From Lachnospiraceae bacterium (lineage in GTDB: Bacteria > Bacillota > Clostridia > Lachnospirales > Lachnospiraceae), in assembly GCA_013316825.1 (NCBI GenBank), contig WSLY01000001.1, positions 1-64,000 of the forward strand: a stretch of 64,000 nucleotides of DNA. Direction: 5' to 3'. The number at the start of each line of letters is the position of its first letter. The stretch's first letter is position 1. Positions 1 to 10,304 of the stretch are shown here, one piece after another. The notes under the pieces were generated by a model. It had not been told where the DNA came from. It saw only the letters and a list, made by a program, of their open reading frames with translations, and ran no database searches. Made by a program: the position numbers and the translations under genes.

Positions 1-168
1 ACCAGCCATCTGGCCGAACTGATGATACAGGGCAGTAACCGGGGCATCACGCAGATGTGTAAAGTGCTTAATCACAATCCGCAGGCGGCCGCCATGTCGA
101 TGGAGCTGGCGAAGGAACTGATGGATTTTGAGGAAAAGAACATCCATATTCTGAAGAAATATCTCTGA
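1..168 (+). CDS. C-terminal fragment of a hypothetical protein (5' end outside the window)
   Basis: Open frame from base 1 to TGA at 166-168: TSHLAELMIQGSNRGITQMCKVLNHNPQAAAMSMELAKELMDFEEKNIHILKKYL*. Confidence 0.6.
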   Translation, partial: TSHLAELMIQGSNRGITQMCKVLNHNPQAAAMSMELAKELMDFEEKNIHILKKYL

Positions 169-1638
<1,470 letters not shown>

Positions 1639-1666
1639 GAGTCTGATTGTAAAAGCATGATACAGG

Positions 1667-1705
1667 AAGAGCCCTGTAAGCGGAGCGTTTATGGGGCTTT
1701 TTTTG
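1667..1705 (+). terminator. Intrinsic terminator after gdhA
   Basis: AGCCC...GGGCT stem followed by TTTTTTT. Confidence 0.6.
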
Positions 1706-1766
1706 CATGGAAATACAAAAGCAGAAAAAACGGCACAAAGCAGTGTGCGCAGAAATGAGGAGAATC

Positions 1767-3761
1767 ATGGAAGATTGGCGCTTTATTATGCAGTATATCA
1801 AAAAACATAAGTGGCAGTATCTGGCTGGTATTATCACGCTCTTTGTAGTGGATTTTGCCAACTTGTACATTCCCAAAATCACAGGTACGATTACCGACGG
1901 GCTGGCGGCGCATACCTTGAATTGGAGTGGGGTAAAGGGCTGCCTGTTTACGCTTCTTCTGTTGGGATTTACGCTTGCCTTGGGGCGTTTTTTCTGGCGT
2001 TTCTTTTTGTTTGGCGCATCCCGCAGTATTGAAAAAGAGCTGCGCAATGACATGTTTGCTCATCTGGAAAAAATGAGCGTCAACTTTTTTAATGAGAATA
2101 AAACCGGTGATTTGATGACCCGTTTTACCAGCGATTTGAACGCTATCCGCATGGCAATCGGCATGGCTGTGATTTCTGCCTTCGATGCCACGGTTATGAC
2201 GGTGATGGTTATCGGACAGATGATGGTGTATGTGGATATCAAACTGACGCTGCTTGCCCTGATTCCCATGGTAGTTATTTGTGGCGGCACACTCTATTAT
2301 GGAAAGGTGATTCATGCCAAATATATGGAGCGTCAGGAGGCTGTGTCGGACTTGACGGATTATGTACAGGAGAGTTTTTCCGGTATTCGGGTTATCAAGG
2401 CATTTGTCAGGGAGAGAGCGCAGCTTGCGGCGTTTACGAAAGCCAATGAAAAGACAAAGGAAAAAAATCTGAAGCTCATTAGAATACAGACGATAGTGAT
2501 GCCGCTATTGGAGGTTCTAGTGGGTGTAAGCAGTCTGATTACCTTGATTTACGGTGGGTATCTGGCGATTGTGGGGGAAATTACGCTGGGGCGTTTTGTG
2601 GCGTTTCATCAATATGTCAATATGCTGGTATGGCCCATGATTGCCTGTGGGGATGCCATCAATACTTTTGCACAGGGCGGCGCTTCTCTGAAGCGTGTGC
2701 GTGCCGTTATGACGACGGAACCGGAAGTAAAGGTTGAAAGAAAAGAGCTTTCAACTATTGAATTTAAGGCTGTCGAAGCGGACATGGGGTATAAAGACGA
2801 ATTGCAGGAAGCACAGGCTATATGCAGCCGTGGGAATGGGAATGCCATAAGCGGTCAACGTGAGGATAGGGAGGTCGTAAGCAGTCAGCGTGATAACGGG
2901 AATGTTTCTATAGGGCAGGCCTTACCGGAGGGAGAAAGCATCAGGCTGTCGGGAAGGATTACCTTTGCGCATCTGACTTATACTCATAAGGGCGCACGGG
3001 AACCGGCACTTTCGGATATTTGTCTGGAGGTTCCGGCAGGCACTACGCTGGCAGTTGTGGGACGGACCGGTAGCGGCAAGACTACGCTGGTGGATTTGCT
3101 GCTGCGTCTGTACAACACGGAATCCGGCATGATTTGGTTTGACGGGAGGGATATCCGCAAGATTCCCCTGAAAGAGCTGCGGGAACAGATTGCCTATGTG
3201 CCCCAGAATAATTTTCTGTTTTCGGACACCTTGAAAGGGAATATTGCCTTTGGCATGGAAAATCAGGATATGGAACAGATTGCGGCGGCAGCAAAAACTG
3301 CCTGCATTCATGACAGCATCATGGAATTTCCGGAAGGCTACGAAACCATGGTAGGAGAGCGGGGTGTGACGCTTTCCGGCGGACAGAAGCAGCGCAGCTC
3401 TATCGCAAGAGCGCTGATGAAAGAGGCGCCGATACTGATTCTGGACGATTCGCTATCTGCGGTGGACACGGACACGGAGGAGCAGCTTTTGCATAATCTG
3501 TATGAAAACCGAAAGGGCAGGACAACTATACTGATTGCACACCGGATTTCTACAATCCAACATGCGGATATGATTCTGGTGCTGGAGGAGGGGCGGATTG
3601 CCGAGGTAGGAAGCCATACCCAGCTTATGGAGCAGAAGGGAATTTATTACGAAATGTTTGAAAAGCAGCAGCTCGAGGCGGCGATGGGAGAGCAGAGAGC
3701 TGCACTTCACAGGGAGTACGTAGACGAACCGGAGCCGGTCTGGGCGGAAGGGGGTGTGTGA
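1767..3761 (+). CDS. ABC transporter, TMD-NBD exporter half (heterodimer subunit A)
   Basis: Walker A GRTGSGKTT, signature LSGGQKQRSSIARAL, Walker B ILILDDSLSAVD; the degenerate catalytic D after the Walker B suits a heterodimer subunit. Start chosen at MEDWRFIMQYIKKHKW. Confidence 0.9.
   Translation: MEDWRFIMQYIKKHKWQYLAGIITLFVVDFANLYIPKITGTITDGLAAHTLNWSGVKGCLFTLLLLGFTLALGRFFWRFFLFGASRSIEKELRNDMFAHLEKMSVNFFNENKTGDLMTRFTSDLNAIRMAIGMAVISAFDATVMTVMVIGQMMVYVDIKLTLLALIPMVVICGGTLYYGKVIHAKYMERQEAVSDLTDYVQESFSGIRVIKAFVRERAQLAAFTKANEKTKEKNLKLIRIQTIVMPLLEVLVGVSSLITLIYGGYLAIVGEITLGRFVAFHQYVNMLVWPMIACGDAINTFAQGGASLKRVRAVMTTEPEVKVERKELSTIEFKAVEADMGYKDELQEAQAICSRGNGNAISGQREDREVVSSQRDNGNVSIGQALPEGESIRLSGRITFAHLTYTHKGAREPALSDICLEVPAGTTLAVVGRTGSGKTTLVDLLLRLYNTESGMIWFDGRDIRKIPLKELREQIAYVPQNNFLFSDTLKGNIAFGMENQDMEQIAAAAKTACIHDSIMEFPEGYETMVGERGVTLSGGQKQRSSIARALMKEAPILILDDSLSAVDTDTEEQLLHNLYENRKGRTTILIAHRISTIQHADMILVLEEGRIAEVGSHTQLMEQKGIYYEMFEKQQLEAAMGEQRAALHREYVDEPEPVWAEGGV
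2729..2794 (+). repeat. Copy 1 of a ~66 bp dispersed repeat, in-frame in the ABC TMD-NBD linker
   Basis: AAAGGTTGAAAGAAAAGAGCTTTCAACTATTGAATTT...AAGCGGACATGGGGTATAA; about 58/66 identical by eye to 16983-17048. Confidence 0.85.
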
Positions 3762-3762
3762 C

Positions 3763-5757
3763 ATGGGCAGATTGTTGACATACTTAAAGCCCCACAAATG
3801 GGTGATGACGGCGGCAACGATTCTGGTACTGTTTATTATCGTGGTGGAGCTGTACCGCCCTATTATTATCGGCGATGCCATTGACGATTATATCAACGGA
3901 TATGACAAACCTTTTCAGACGGCGGAGGAAGGCAGGAAAGGCGCCGTGCCCTATAACGGTGTCTGGCTTGTAAGAGTGGAAGGGGAGAAAACCGCGGATA
4001 ATTTACCGGCGGACGGCGTCTATTACCAGCTTTTTCTTTATGAGGATAAGTATTATATGGCGGAGGGGCTGACCGCGGCGGAGAGCAAGGCTTTGGCTGA
4101 GGGGGAGGCAGGACTGTTGAAAGCGTATGTGGAAGAGGGCGCTTCCTGTCTGAGTAAGGAACAGTTAAAGACACTTCGTCATTCTGATTTTACGGGAATT
4201 CTCCGTGCTACAGGTTTGTATCTTTTGATGATGGCGCTTGGGTTTGGGTTCAATGCACTGGATACGTGGATGCTGCAGAAAATGGGGCAGAACATTATTT
4301 TCCGTATGCGGGAGCAGGTATTTACCCATATTCACAGTCTTTCCTTAAGCTTTTTTAATACCACGCCCGTGGGCAAGCTGGTAACCCGCGTCAGCAATGA
4401 CACGGAGGCGGTCAATGAGCTTTTTACCGGCATTTTGGTGCGCCTCTTTAAAAATGTAGTAAAAATCATAGGCTATGCGGTAGTGATGCTGTCTATCAGC
4501 GTGCGCATGACGCTGGTGTCCTTTGTGCTGCTTCCGGTGGTGGGTGCGTTGACCTTTGTATTCCGTTTTTATTCCCGCAAGGCATATAAGATTACCCGCA
4601 ACAAGATTACGGAGCTGAACACGTTTTTGTCCGAGCATATTTCCGGTATGCGGCTGATTCAGGTGTTTGTGCGCGAAGAGAAGAAATATAAGGAATTTGA
4701 GAAAAAGTCGCAGGAGCTGTTTCGCGCTAACTGGCGGGAGGTTATGACCTTTGCCATTTTCCGCCCGGGAATTTACTTCCTTTCCATTGTTGCCATGGCA
4801 GTAGTGATAGGAACCGGAAGCTATTCGGTATTGGGAGGCAGCCTGTCTTTGGGCACGCTGTTTATCTTTATTACGTATATCAGTTCCTTTTTTGAACCGA
4901 TTCAGGAGCTGGCGGAACAGTTTGGCACGCTGCAGTCCTCGCTAGCGTCTGCGGAAAAGATTTTTTCCATCTTGGACGAAAAGCCGCAGATTGAGAATCC
5001 GCCGCAGCCAAAAGAGGTACATATCAGGGGGCATATTGAGTTTAGGCATGTGTGGTTTGCTTATGAGAAGGAGGACTATATTTTAAAGGATGTGAGCTTT
5101 GTCATCCGCCCGGGCGAAAAGGTTGCTTTTGTGGGCGCCACCGGAGCAGGAAAAACTTCCATTCTGAATCTGATTGGCAGATATTTTGATATTCAAAAAG
5201 GAGAGATATTGATTGACGGCGTCAATATCAAAGAGATAGATAAGGCAGAGCTGCGCCGTGCCATCGGACAGGTACAGCAGGATGTGTTTTTGTTTACGGG
5301 AGATATTAAGAGTAATATTTCCCTTGACAATGAAGCCATCAGCCGTGAGGATGTGATTCGTGCAGCGCGGACGGTACATGCGGATACCTTTATTGAAAAA
5401 CTGCCGGACGGCTACGATGCGCCGGTGACGGAGCGGGGCAGCACATTGTCAGCGGGACAACGGCAGTTGATTTCTTTTGCCAGAACCCTTGCATACAAGC
5501 CGCGGATTCTGGTGCTTGACGAGGCGACGGCAAACATTGACACGGAGACGGAAAGCCTGATTACACAGGCGCTGTCCGTGCTGATGCAGGACAGGACCAC
5601 GATTATGGTAGCGCATCGTTTATCGACCATTCAGCACGCCGACAAGATTATTGTACTGCATCATGGGCGTATCAGAGAGTCGGGAAACCATCAGGAGCTG
5701 CTGGCACAGAATGGACTGTACAAGAAGCTTTATGATTTGCAGTTGGTGGAGGAATAG
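3763..5757 (+). CDS. ABC transporter, TMD-NBD exporter half (heterodimer subunit B) with extracytoplasmic insert
   Basis: Walker A GATGAGKTS, LSAGQRQLISFARTL, Walker B ILVLDEATANID; ~110 aa insert after TM1 as in YheH/BmrD-like halves. Confidence 0.9.
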   Translation: MGRLLTYLKPHKWVMTAATILVLFIIVVELYRPIIIGDAIDDYINGYDKPFQTAEEGRKGAVPYNGVWLVRVEGEKTADNLPADGVYYQLFLYEDKYYMAEGLTAAESKALAEGEAGLLKAYVEEGASCLSKEQLKTLRHSDFTGILRATGLYLLMMALGFGFNALDTWMLQKMGQNIIFRMREQVFTHIHSLSLSFFNTTPVGKLVTRVSNDTEAVNELFTGILVRLFKNVVKIIGYAVVMLSISVRMTLVSFVLLPVVGALTFVFRFYSRKAYKITRNKITELNTFLSEHISGMRLIQVFVREEKKYKEFEKKSQELFRANWREVMTFAIFRPGIYFLSIVAMAVVIGTGSYSVLGGSLSLGTLFIFITYISSFFEPIQELAEQFGTLQSSLASAEKIFSILDEKPQIENPPQPKEVHIRGHIEFRHVWFAYEKEDYILKDVSFVIRPGEKVAFVGATGAGKTSILNLIGRYFDIQKGEILIDGVNIKEIDKAELRRAIGQVQQDVFLFTGDIKSNISLDNEAISREDVIRAARTVHADTFIEKLPDGYDAPVTERGSTLSAGQRQLISFARTLAYKPRILVLDEATANIDTETESLITQALSVLMQDRTTIMVAHRLSTIQHADKIIVLHHGRIRESGNHQELLAQNGLYKKLYDLQLVEE

Positions 5758-5794
5758 GCAGGAGAGCGAAAGCGATTTGGGAAAGGACGGATTT

Positions 5795-6424
5795 ATGACA
5801 AAAACAAAGCGGACGGGCAGGGTTGTAAAAATAAGCGGATTTATGTGTGTGGCGGCATTGCTTGTAACGATGCTCTTTTATCTTGTCAGAGCGGCATTGC
5901 CTGCAGGGGTTGTATATAGAGTGTGGCTGGAGCGCACGGGCGCGGCGTGGGCGCTTTTTGTACTGCCGCTTTCTCTGGCGGTCTTTTTGTTGAGTATTCT
6001 GTGGAGGGGAAGTATACGAACCGGCAGGGTGTCTGCCGCCATGGTGGTGACGGTCGTAGTACTCTTTGTTTTTATGATGTATTTTATGTTTGCCGCCGTA
6101 TATACATGGGTGCTTGATTTGTCTTTGGGGCAGGAATCGGAATTTGCAGAAGGGATTCTTGTGACACGGACGGAAAATACGGATTCTGTTCCGTCGCAGG
6201 CTTCGTATTACGAGGATATGGGGATTTTTGTAAAAAAGGAATACATCCCTATGTCCGATATTGCACTGCTTGCCATGGAGATAAAGTACGGCGAAAAATT
6301 TGTCATTGCAGAGGAATCGGGCAAGGAGGACTGTTATCTGGTAAGTCCTACGGATAATCCGGAGATTGTTATCAGGGTGCAGGAAATGTTCGGCTATTTT
6401 ACGGATGATTACGGGGGGATTTAA
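5795..6424 (+). CDS. Hypothetical membrane protein
   Basis: ATG 5795 (MTKTKRTGRVVKISGFMCVAALLVTMLFYLV...), several hydrophobic segments. Confidence 0.6.
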   Translation: MTKTKRTGRVVKISGFMCVAALLVTMLFYLVRAALPAGVVYRVWLERTGAAWALFVLPLSLAVFLLSILWRGSIRTGRVSAAMVVTVVVLFVFMMYFMFAAVYTWVLDLSLGQESEFAEGILVTRTENTDSVPSQASYYEDMGIFVKKEYIPMSDIALLAMEIKYGEKFVIAEESGKEDCYLVSPTDNPEIVIRVQEMFGYFTDDYGGI

Positions 6425-6544
6425 GGTTTTTTTAATAATTTCTTTGTTATAAAGGGAAAGTACATAAGAAACGCGTCGGTACACGGGGATATGGGAAAAC
6501 CGAATGATGAACGGCATTTTGTTTCTTTTCATTATTCTGGTATC

Positions 6545-6942
6545 CATGTTTCTGTCTGAAAAGGCAGTGTCGGAAGCAATTCGAAAAATAGAAACCTATT
6601 ATGCCGATAAGCTGGATTTTCTAAAGACAGAATTTACAGTAGATGCTTACACGGACTGCATCGTGAAGGGGAATTTGGAGAGAGTAATCGAAGTAATGCA
6701 GAATCTGATGGAAAACGCCATAAAATATGGGGATGGGCATAAGATTCATATCACTTTTTCCGAAGAAGAGGGCTGCCGCCTGGTAACCGTGGAGAGCAGT
6801 GGAGAGGCGCTGCCGGAAAATGAACGGCCGTATATTTTCGACAGCTTCTGGCGCGGTTCCAATGTAAAGTCCCAGTCAGGCAGCGGTTTTGGGCTCTATA
6901 TCTGCCGCCGCCTGTTAAGCAAAATGGACGGTGAAATTTTTG
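6545..6942 (+). pseudogene. Remnant of a sensor histidine kinase (HATPase/CA domain only, truncated at both ends)
   Basis: Translation VIEVMQNLMENAIKYGDG...PYIFDSFWRGSNVKSQSGSGFGLYICRRLLSKMDGEIFA shows N, G1 and G2 boxes but no sensor/TM/H-box, and the end is abnormal. Confidence 0.75.
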
Positions 6943-7203
6943 CCGCTTTCGCATTATTTGGCAGGGGTTCTCCAAGCCGGGCATATAAAACAAAAGCTTT
7001 CAGCATTTTACGGAAGTCGTTATCCCAATTCATACCGCCGTTATCCATAAATTCATGTCGGACTTTGCCTGCAATGCGAATCATTTCTCCTTGTGCAGTT
7101 TGGGCTTTCCCCGAAGCTGGAACGAGGTAATCCCAAAGCTGCTGAAATTGTACCATCATTTCGGTTATGCTATATAAATTGCTTCCAATCATAACGACAT
7201 TCA
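6943..7203 (-). pseudogene. 3'-truncated hypothetical gene fused tail-to-tail to the histidine kinase remnant
   Basis: Minus ORF MNVVMIGSNLYSITEMMVQFQQLWDYLVPASGKAQTAQGEMIRIAGKVRHEFMDNGGMNWDNDFRKMLKAF...; its distal end reads through antisense kinase sequence. Confidence 0.5.
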
Positions 7204-7212
7204 TTTTGGCAA

Positions 7213-7241
7213 AATTATAGCCATTGCCCTTCAAACTGTCA
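7213..7241 (-). promoter_or_regulatory. Perfect consensus sigma-A promoter on the minus strand
   Basis: Minus strand TTGACA-17 nt (GTTTGAAGGGCAATGGC)-TATAAT; the ATG lies 9 nt after the -10. Confidence 0.75.
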
Positions 7242-7304
7242 ATTCCTTCTCAAACAACTTTTCTCAGATTCTCTCTAAAAATATAGAATTCCCAATAGAA
7301 CTTT

Positions 7305-7312
7305 GGTATAAT
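7305..7312 (+). promoter_or_regulatory. Extended -10 promoter candidate for rluF
   Basis: TGGTATAAT at ~7305-7312 (TGN extended -10 form); no good -35. Confidence 0.45.
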
Positions 7313-7336
7313 GTACACGTTGGCAATGAGCCATGC

Positions 7337-7393
7337 GCCTTCACAAAAAGATAAATTGCCTGCTTGCAGGCAAATTTATCTATTCGTGAAGGC
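7337..7393 (+). repeat. Long inverted repeat / hairpin in the rluF leader
   Basis: GCCTTCAC(7337-7344)...GTGAAGGC(7386-7393) outside GATAAATTGCCTGC-TT-GCAGGCAAATTTATC. Confidence 0.8.
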
Positions 7394-7411
7394 ATAGGGC
7401 GAAGCCCGTGA

Positions 7412-7567
7412 GCGCACGATTCCATCGTGCGCGTGCATGGCGGGACTCGCTGACACCCCCCGCGCACGGCAGAGCTCGTGCGCGCTCCATGCACCAGAGC
7501 CCCCCCCGAAGGAACGACACCCCCCGCACACGGCAGAGCTCATGCGCGCCCTTTCACCAACGGAGAC
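7412..7567 (+). repeat. Cluster of GC-rich palindromes plus ~64 bp imperfect tandem duplication
   Basis: GCGCACGAT-tcc-ATCGTGCGC (7412-7432); GTGCATGG(7433-7440)/CCATGCAC(7487-7494) enclosing CGCGCACG-gcagagct-CGTGCGCG (7461-7484); second degraded unit from ~7516. Confidence 0.8.
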
Positions 7568-7571
7568 CCCT

Positions 7572-8303
7572 ATGCACCCAAATCAACAGGACAAAATCAG
7601 GATAAATAAATATCTGTCTGCCAACGGCTTCTGTTCCCGACGGGAAGCGGACCGGCTTATTGAGCAGGGCAGGGTCACCATCAACGGTATAACAGCCGTT
7701 ATGGGAGACAAGGCAGGCATAGGCGATGTCGTTCGGGTCGGCAACAGACAAGTCGGAACAGAAAATAAGAAAGTCGTTTTGGCGTTTTACAAGCCCAAAG
7801 GCGTCGTTTGCACAGAGAAAGACGCACATGCAGATAAAATCGTGAAGGACTGGGTACATTATCCGGTAAGAGTTACCTACGCAGGAAGGCTGGACAAGGA
7901 TTCGGAGGGACTTTTGCTTTTATCGAACGACGGTGACTTGATTCAGGCGATGATGAAGGGCACAAACAACCATGAAAAAGAGTATATCGTAAAAACAGAC
8001 AGAGAAATAACGGACGATTTTTTATCCAAAATGGAAAAAGGCGTGTATTTGAAAGAGCTATCGCTCACGACAAAGTCCTGCAGGGTAGAAAAGATTGGAA
8101 AATATACTTTTCGCATCATACTGACCCAAGGAGTCAATAGACAGATTCGAAGAATGTGTGCTGTATTTGGATATCGGGTCAATGCACTGAAACGAATTCG
8201 GGTAATGAATATAGAGCTGGGAGATTTGAGAGAAGGGCAGTTTCGCGAATTGACAGAAGAAGAACTAGTGTTATTATATAAACAATGCATGATGGACAAA
8301 TAA
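7572..8303 (+). CDS. rluF: 23S rRNA pseudouridine synthase, RluF family
   Basis: S4 domain IRINKYLSANGFCSRREADRLIEQGRVTING and GRLDKDSEGLLLLSNDGDL. Confidence 0.9.
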   Translation: MHPNQQDKIRINKYLSANGFCSRREADRLIEQGRVTINGITAVMGDKAGIGDVVRVGNRQVGTENKKVVLAFYKPKGVVCTEKDAHADKIVKDWVHYPVRVTYAGRLDKDSEGLLLLSNDGDLIQAMMKGTNNHEKEYIVKTDREITDDFLSKMEKGVYLKELSLTTKSCRVEKIGKYTFRIILTQGVNRQIRRMCAVFGYRVNALKRIRVMNIELGDLREGQFRELTEEELVLLYKQCMMDK

Positions 8304-8324
8304 AAGGAAAGGCGTGGCTGGCAT

Positions 8325-10304
8325 ATGGAAGATAAGAAGATGGAAAGGATGAAAGAACTTGTGGCGCAGTTGAATGCGGCATCCAAGGCATACTATGCAG
8401 AAGACCGCGAAATCATGAGCAATTTTGATTATGACAGATTATATGATGAATTGGAGCAGCTTGAAAAAGAAACAGGCGTTACGTTATCTAACAGCCCAAC
8501 CATAAACATAGGCTACGAGGCGGTGGAGGAGCTGCCGAAGGAGCGGCATGAAAGTCCCATGCTTTCTTTGGGGAAGACGAAGAGCAGGGAGGAACTGCAG
8601 GACTGGCTGCAGGGCAAAGAAGCGCTTTTGAGCTGGAAGCTGGACGGATTGACGGTAGTATTGACATATCGTGAGGGAAAACTTGCAAAAGCAGTGACGC
8701 GGGGAAACGGCGAAGTGGGAGAAGTTATCACCAACAATGCACGCACCTTTCAGAATCTGCCGGTGTCCATTGCATATCAGGGGGAACTTGTCCTGCGTGG
8801 AGAAGCGGTGATTACTTATTCCGATTTTGAAAAAATCAATGCAGAAATTATGGAAGAGGAAGACAAGTATAAAAATCCCAGAAATCTGTGCAGCGGTTCC
8901 GTGCGGCAGTTGAACAATGAGATAACGGCGAAAAGAAACGTGCGTTTCTATGCGTTCGCGCTGGTGAAGGCGGAAGGTGTGGATTTTTCCAATTCCCGTA
9001 TGAGGCAGTTTTCTTTTTTAAGGGAACAAGGCTTCGATGTGGTGGAGCACCTTCTGGTGAAGCCCGAAACCATACAGGAAGCCATTGCTGCTTTTGAAAA
9101 AAAGGTAGAGAGCTATGATGTGCCTTCCGACGGGCTTGTGCTTTCCTATGATGATATCGCTTACGGGCAGTCGTTAGGCAGGACTGCGAAATTTCCGCGG
9201 GACTCCATTGCCTTTAAATGGGCGGACGAACTGCGGGAAACTACACTGCAGGAAGTTGAGTGGAGTCCGAGCCGGACGGGACTGATAAATCCGATAGCAG
9301 TCTTTGAGCCGGTGGAGCTGGAGGGAACCACCGTAAGCCGTGCTTCGCTGCACAATATCAGTATACTGCGCGGCTTAAAGCTGGGGATTGGCGATAAGAT
9401 AACCGTGTACAAAGCCAATATGATAATTCCCCAGATTGCGGAAAATTTGACCTGCTCTGACAATGTGGAGATTCCGGCGGCGTGTCCGGTGTGCGGCAAA
9501 GAAACGGTAGTAAAGAGCGTAAATGACACGGAAAGCCTTTACTGTACCAATCCGGCATGTGCCGCAAAAAAAATCAAGGCCTTTACCTTGTTTGTCAGTC
9601 GGGATGCCATGAATATTGACGGTTTGTCGGAAGCGACGCTGGAAAAATTTATCAGTATGGGATTTATCCATGAATTTGCAGATTTGTTCCATTTATCCGC
9701 GCATAAAGAGCAGATAGTGGAGATGGAGGGTTTTGGGGAAAAATCGTATGCCAACTTGGAGGCAAGTGTAGAAAAAGCAAGAAAAACCACGCTGCCAAGG
9801 CTCATTTACAGTCTGGGAATCGCCAATATCGGGCTGGCAAATGCAAAAATGCTCTGCAGACAGTTTGATTACAGGCTGGATGCCCTGATGGATGCAGATG
9901 CGGAGGCGCTTGGCGAAACAGAGGGAATAGGCGAGGTGATTGCCGCCGCTTTTGTGGCTTATATGGCGCAGCCGGAAAACAGGGAAATGCTTGCAAGGCT
10001 GGCGGAAGAGCTGGAGATAGAAATTCCGGAGACAGATGCCGGCAGTCTTTCCTTAAACGGTCTTTCCTTTGTGATAACGGGGAGCTTAAACCATTACGGG
10101 AGCCGGAATGAATTGAAGGAGGAAATTGAAAAACTTGGCGGAAAGGTGACGGGAAGCGTGACAAGTAAGACGGAATGTCTGATTAACAACGACGTTACGT
10201 CCTCCTCGTCTAAAAATAAAAAAGCAAAAGAATTACAGGTGCCTATTTTGTCGGAGGAGGAATTTATACAAAAATATGTGGGAGGAAACAACGATGCCGA
10301 TTAA
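8325..10304 (+). CDS. ligA: NAD-dependent DNA ligase
   Basis: KLDG active-site motif (LSWKLDGLTVVLTY), Zn finger CPVCGKETVVKSVNDTESLYCTNPACAAK, HhH region, BRCT domain at the C-terminus. Confidence 0.95.
   Translation: MEDKKMERMKELVAQLNAASKAYYAEDREIMSNFDYDRLYDELEQLEKETGVTLSNSPTINIGYEAVEELPKERHESPMLSLGKTKSREELQDWLQGKEALLSWKLDGLTVVLTYREGKLAKAVTRGNGEVGEVITNNARTFQNLPVSIAYQGELVLRGEAVITYSDFEKINAEIMEEEDKYKNPRNLCSGSVRQLNNEITAKRNVRFYAFALVKAEGVDFSNSRMRQFSFLREQGFDVVEHLLVKPETIQEAIAAFEKKVESYDVPSDGLVLSYDDIAYGQSLGRTAKFPRDSIAFKWADELRETTLQEVEWSPSRTGLINPIAVFEPVELEGTTVSRASLHNISILRGLKLGIGDKITVYKANMIIPQIAENLTCSDNVEIPAACPVCGKETVVKSVNDTESLYCTNPACAAKKIKAFTLFVSRDAMNIDGLSEATLEKFISMGFIHEFADLFHLSAHKEQIVEMEGFGEKSYANLEASVEKARKTTLPRLIYSLGIANIGLANAKMLCRQFDYRLDALMDADAEALGETEGIGEVIAAAFVAYMAQPENREMLARLAEELEIEIPETDAGSLSLNGLSFVITGSLNHYGSRNELKEEIEKLGGKVTGSVTSKTECLINNDVTSSSSKNKKAKELQVPILSEEEFIQKYVGGNNDAD

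Noticed and set aside
5672-6547. 291 aa minus-strand ORF
   Set aside because: Opposite strand of a plausible + membrane protein; His/Arg-rich translation typical of antisense frames.
7437-7571. Upstream 45-codon extension of the rluF ORF and the overlapping ORF 7408-7605
   Set aside because: Encoded by the palindromic C-rich repeats (AGLADTPRARQSSCAL...); real S4 domain start is near 7572.
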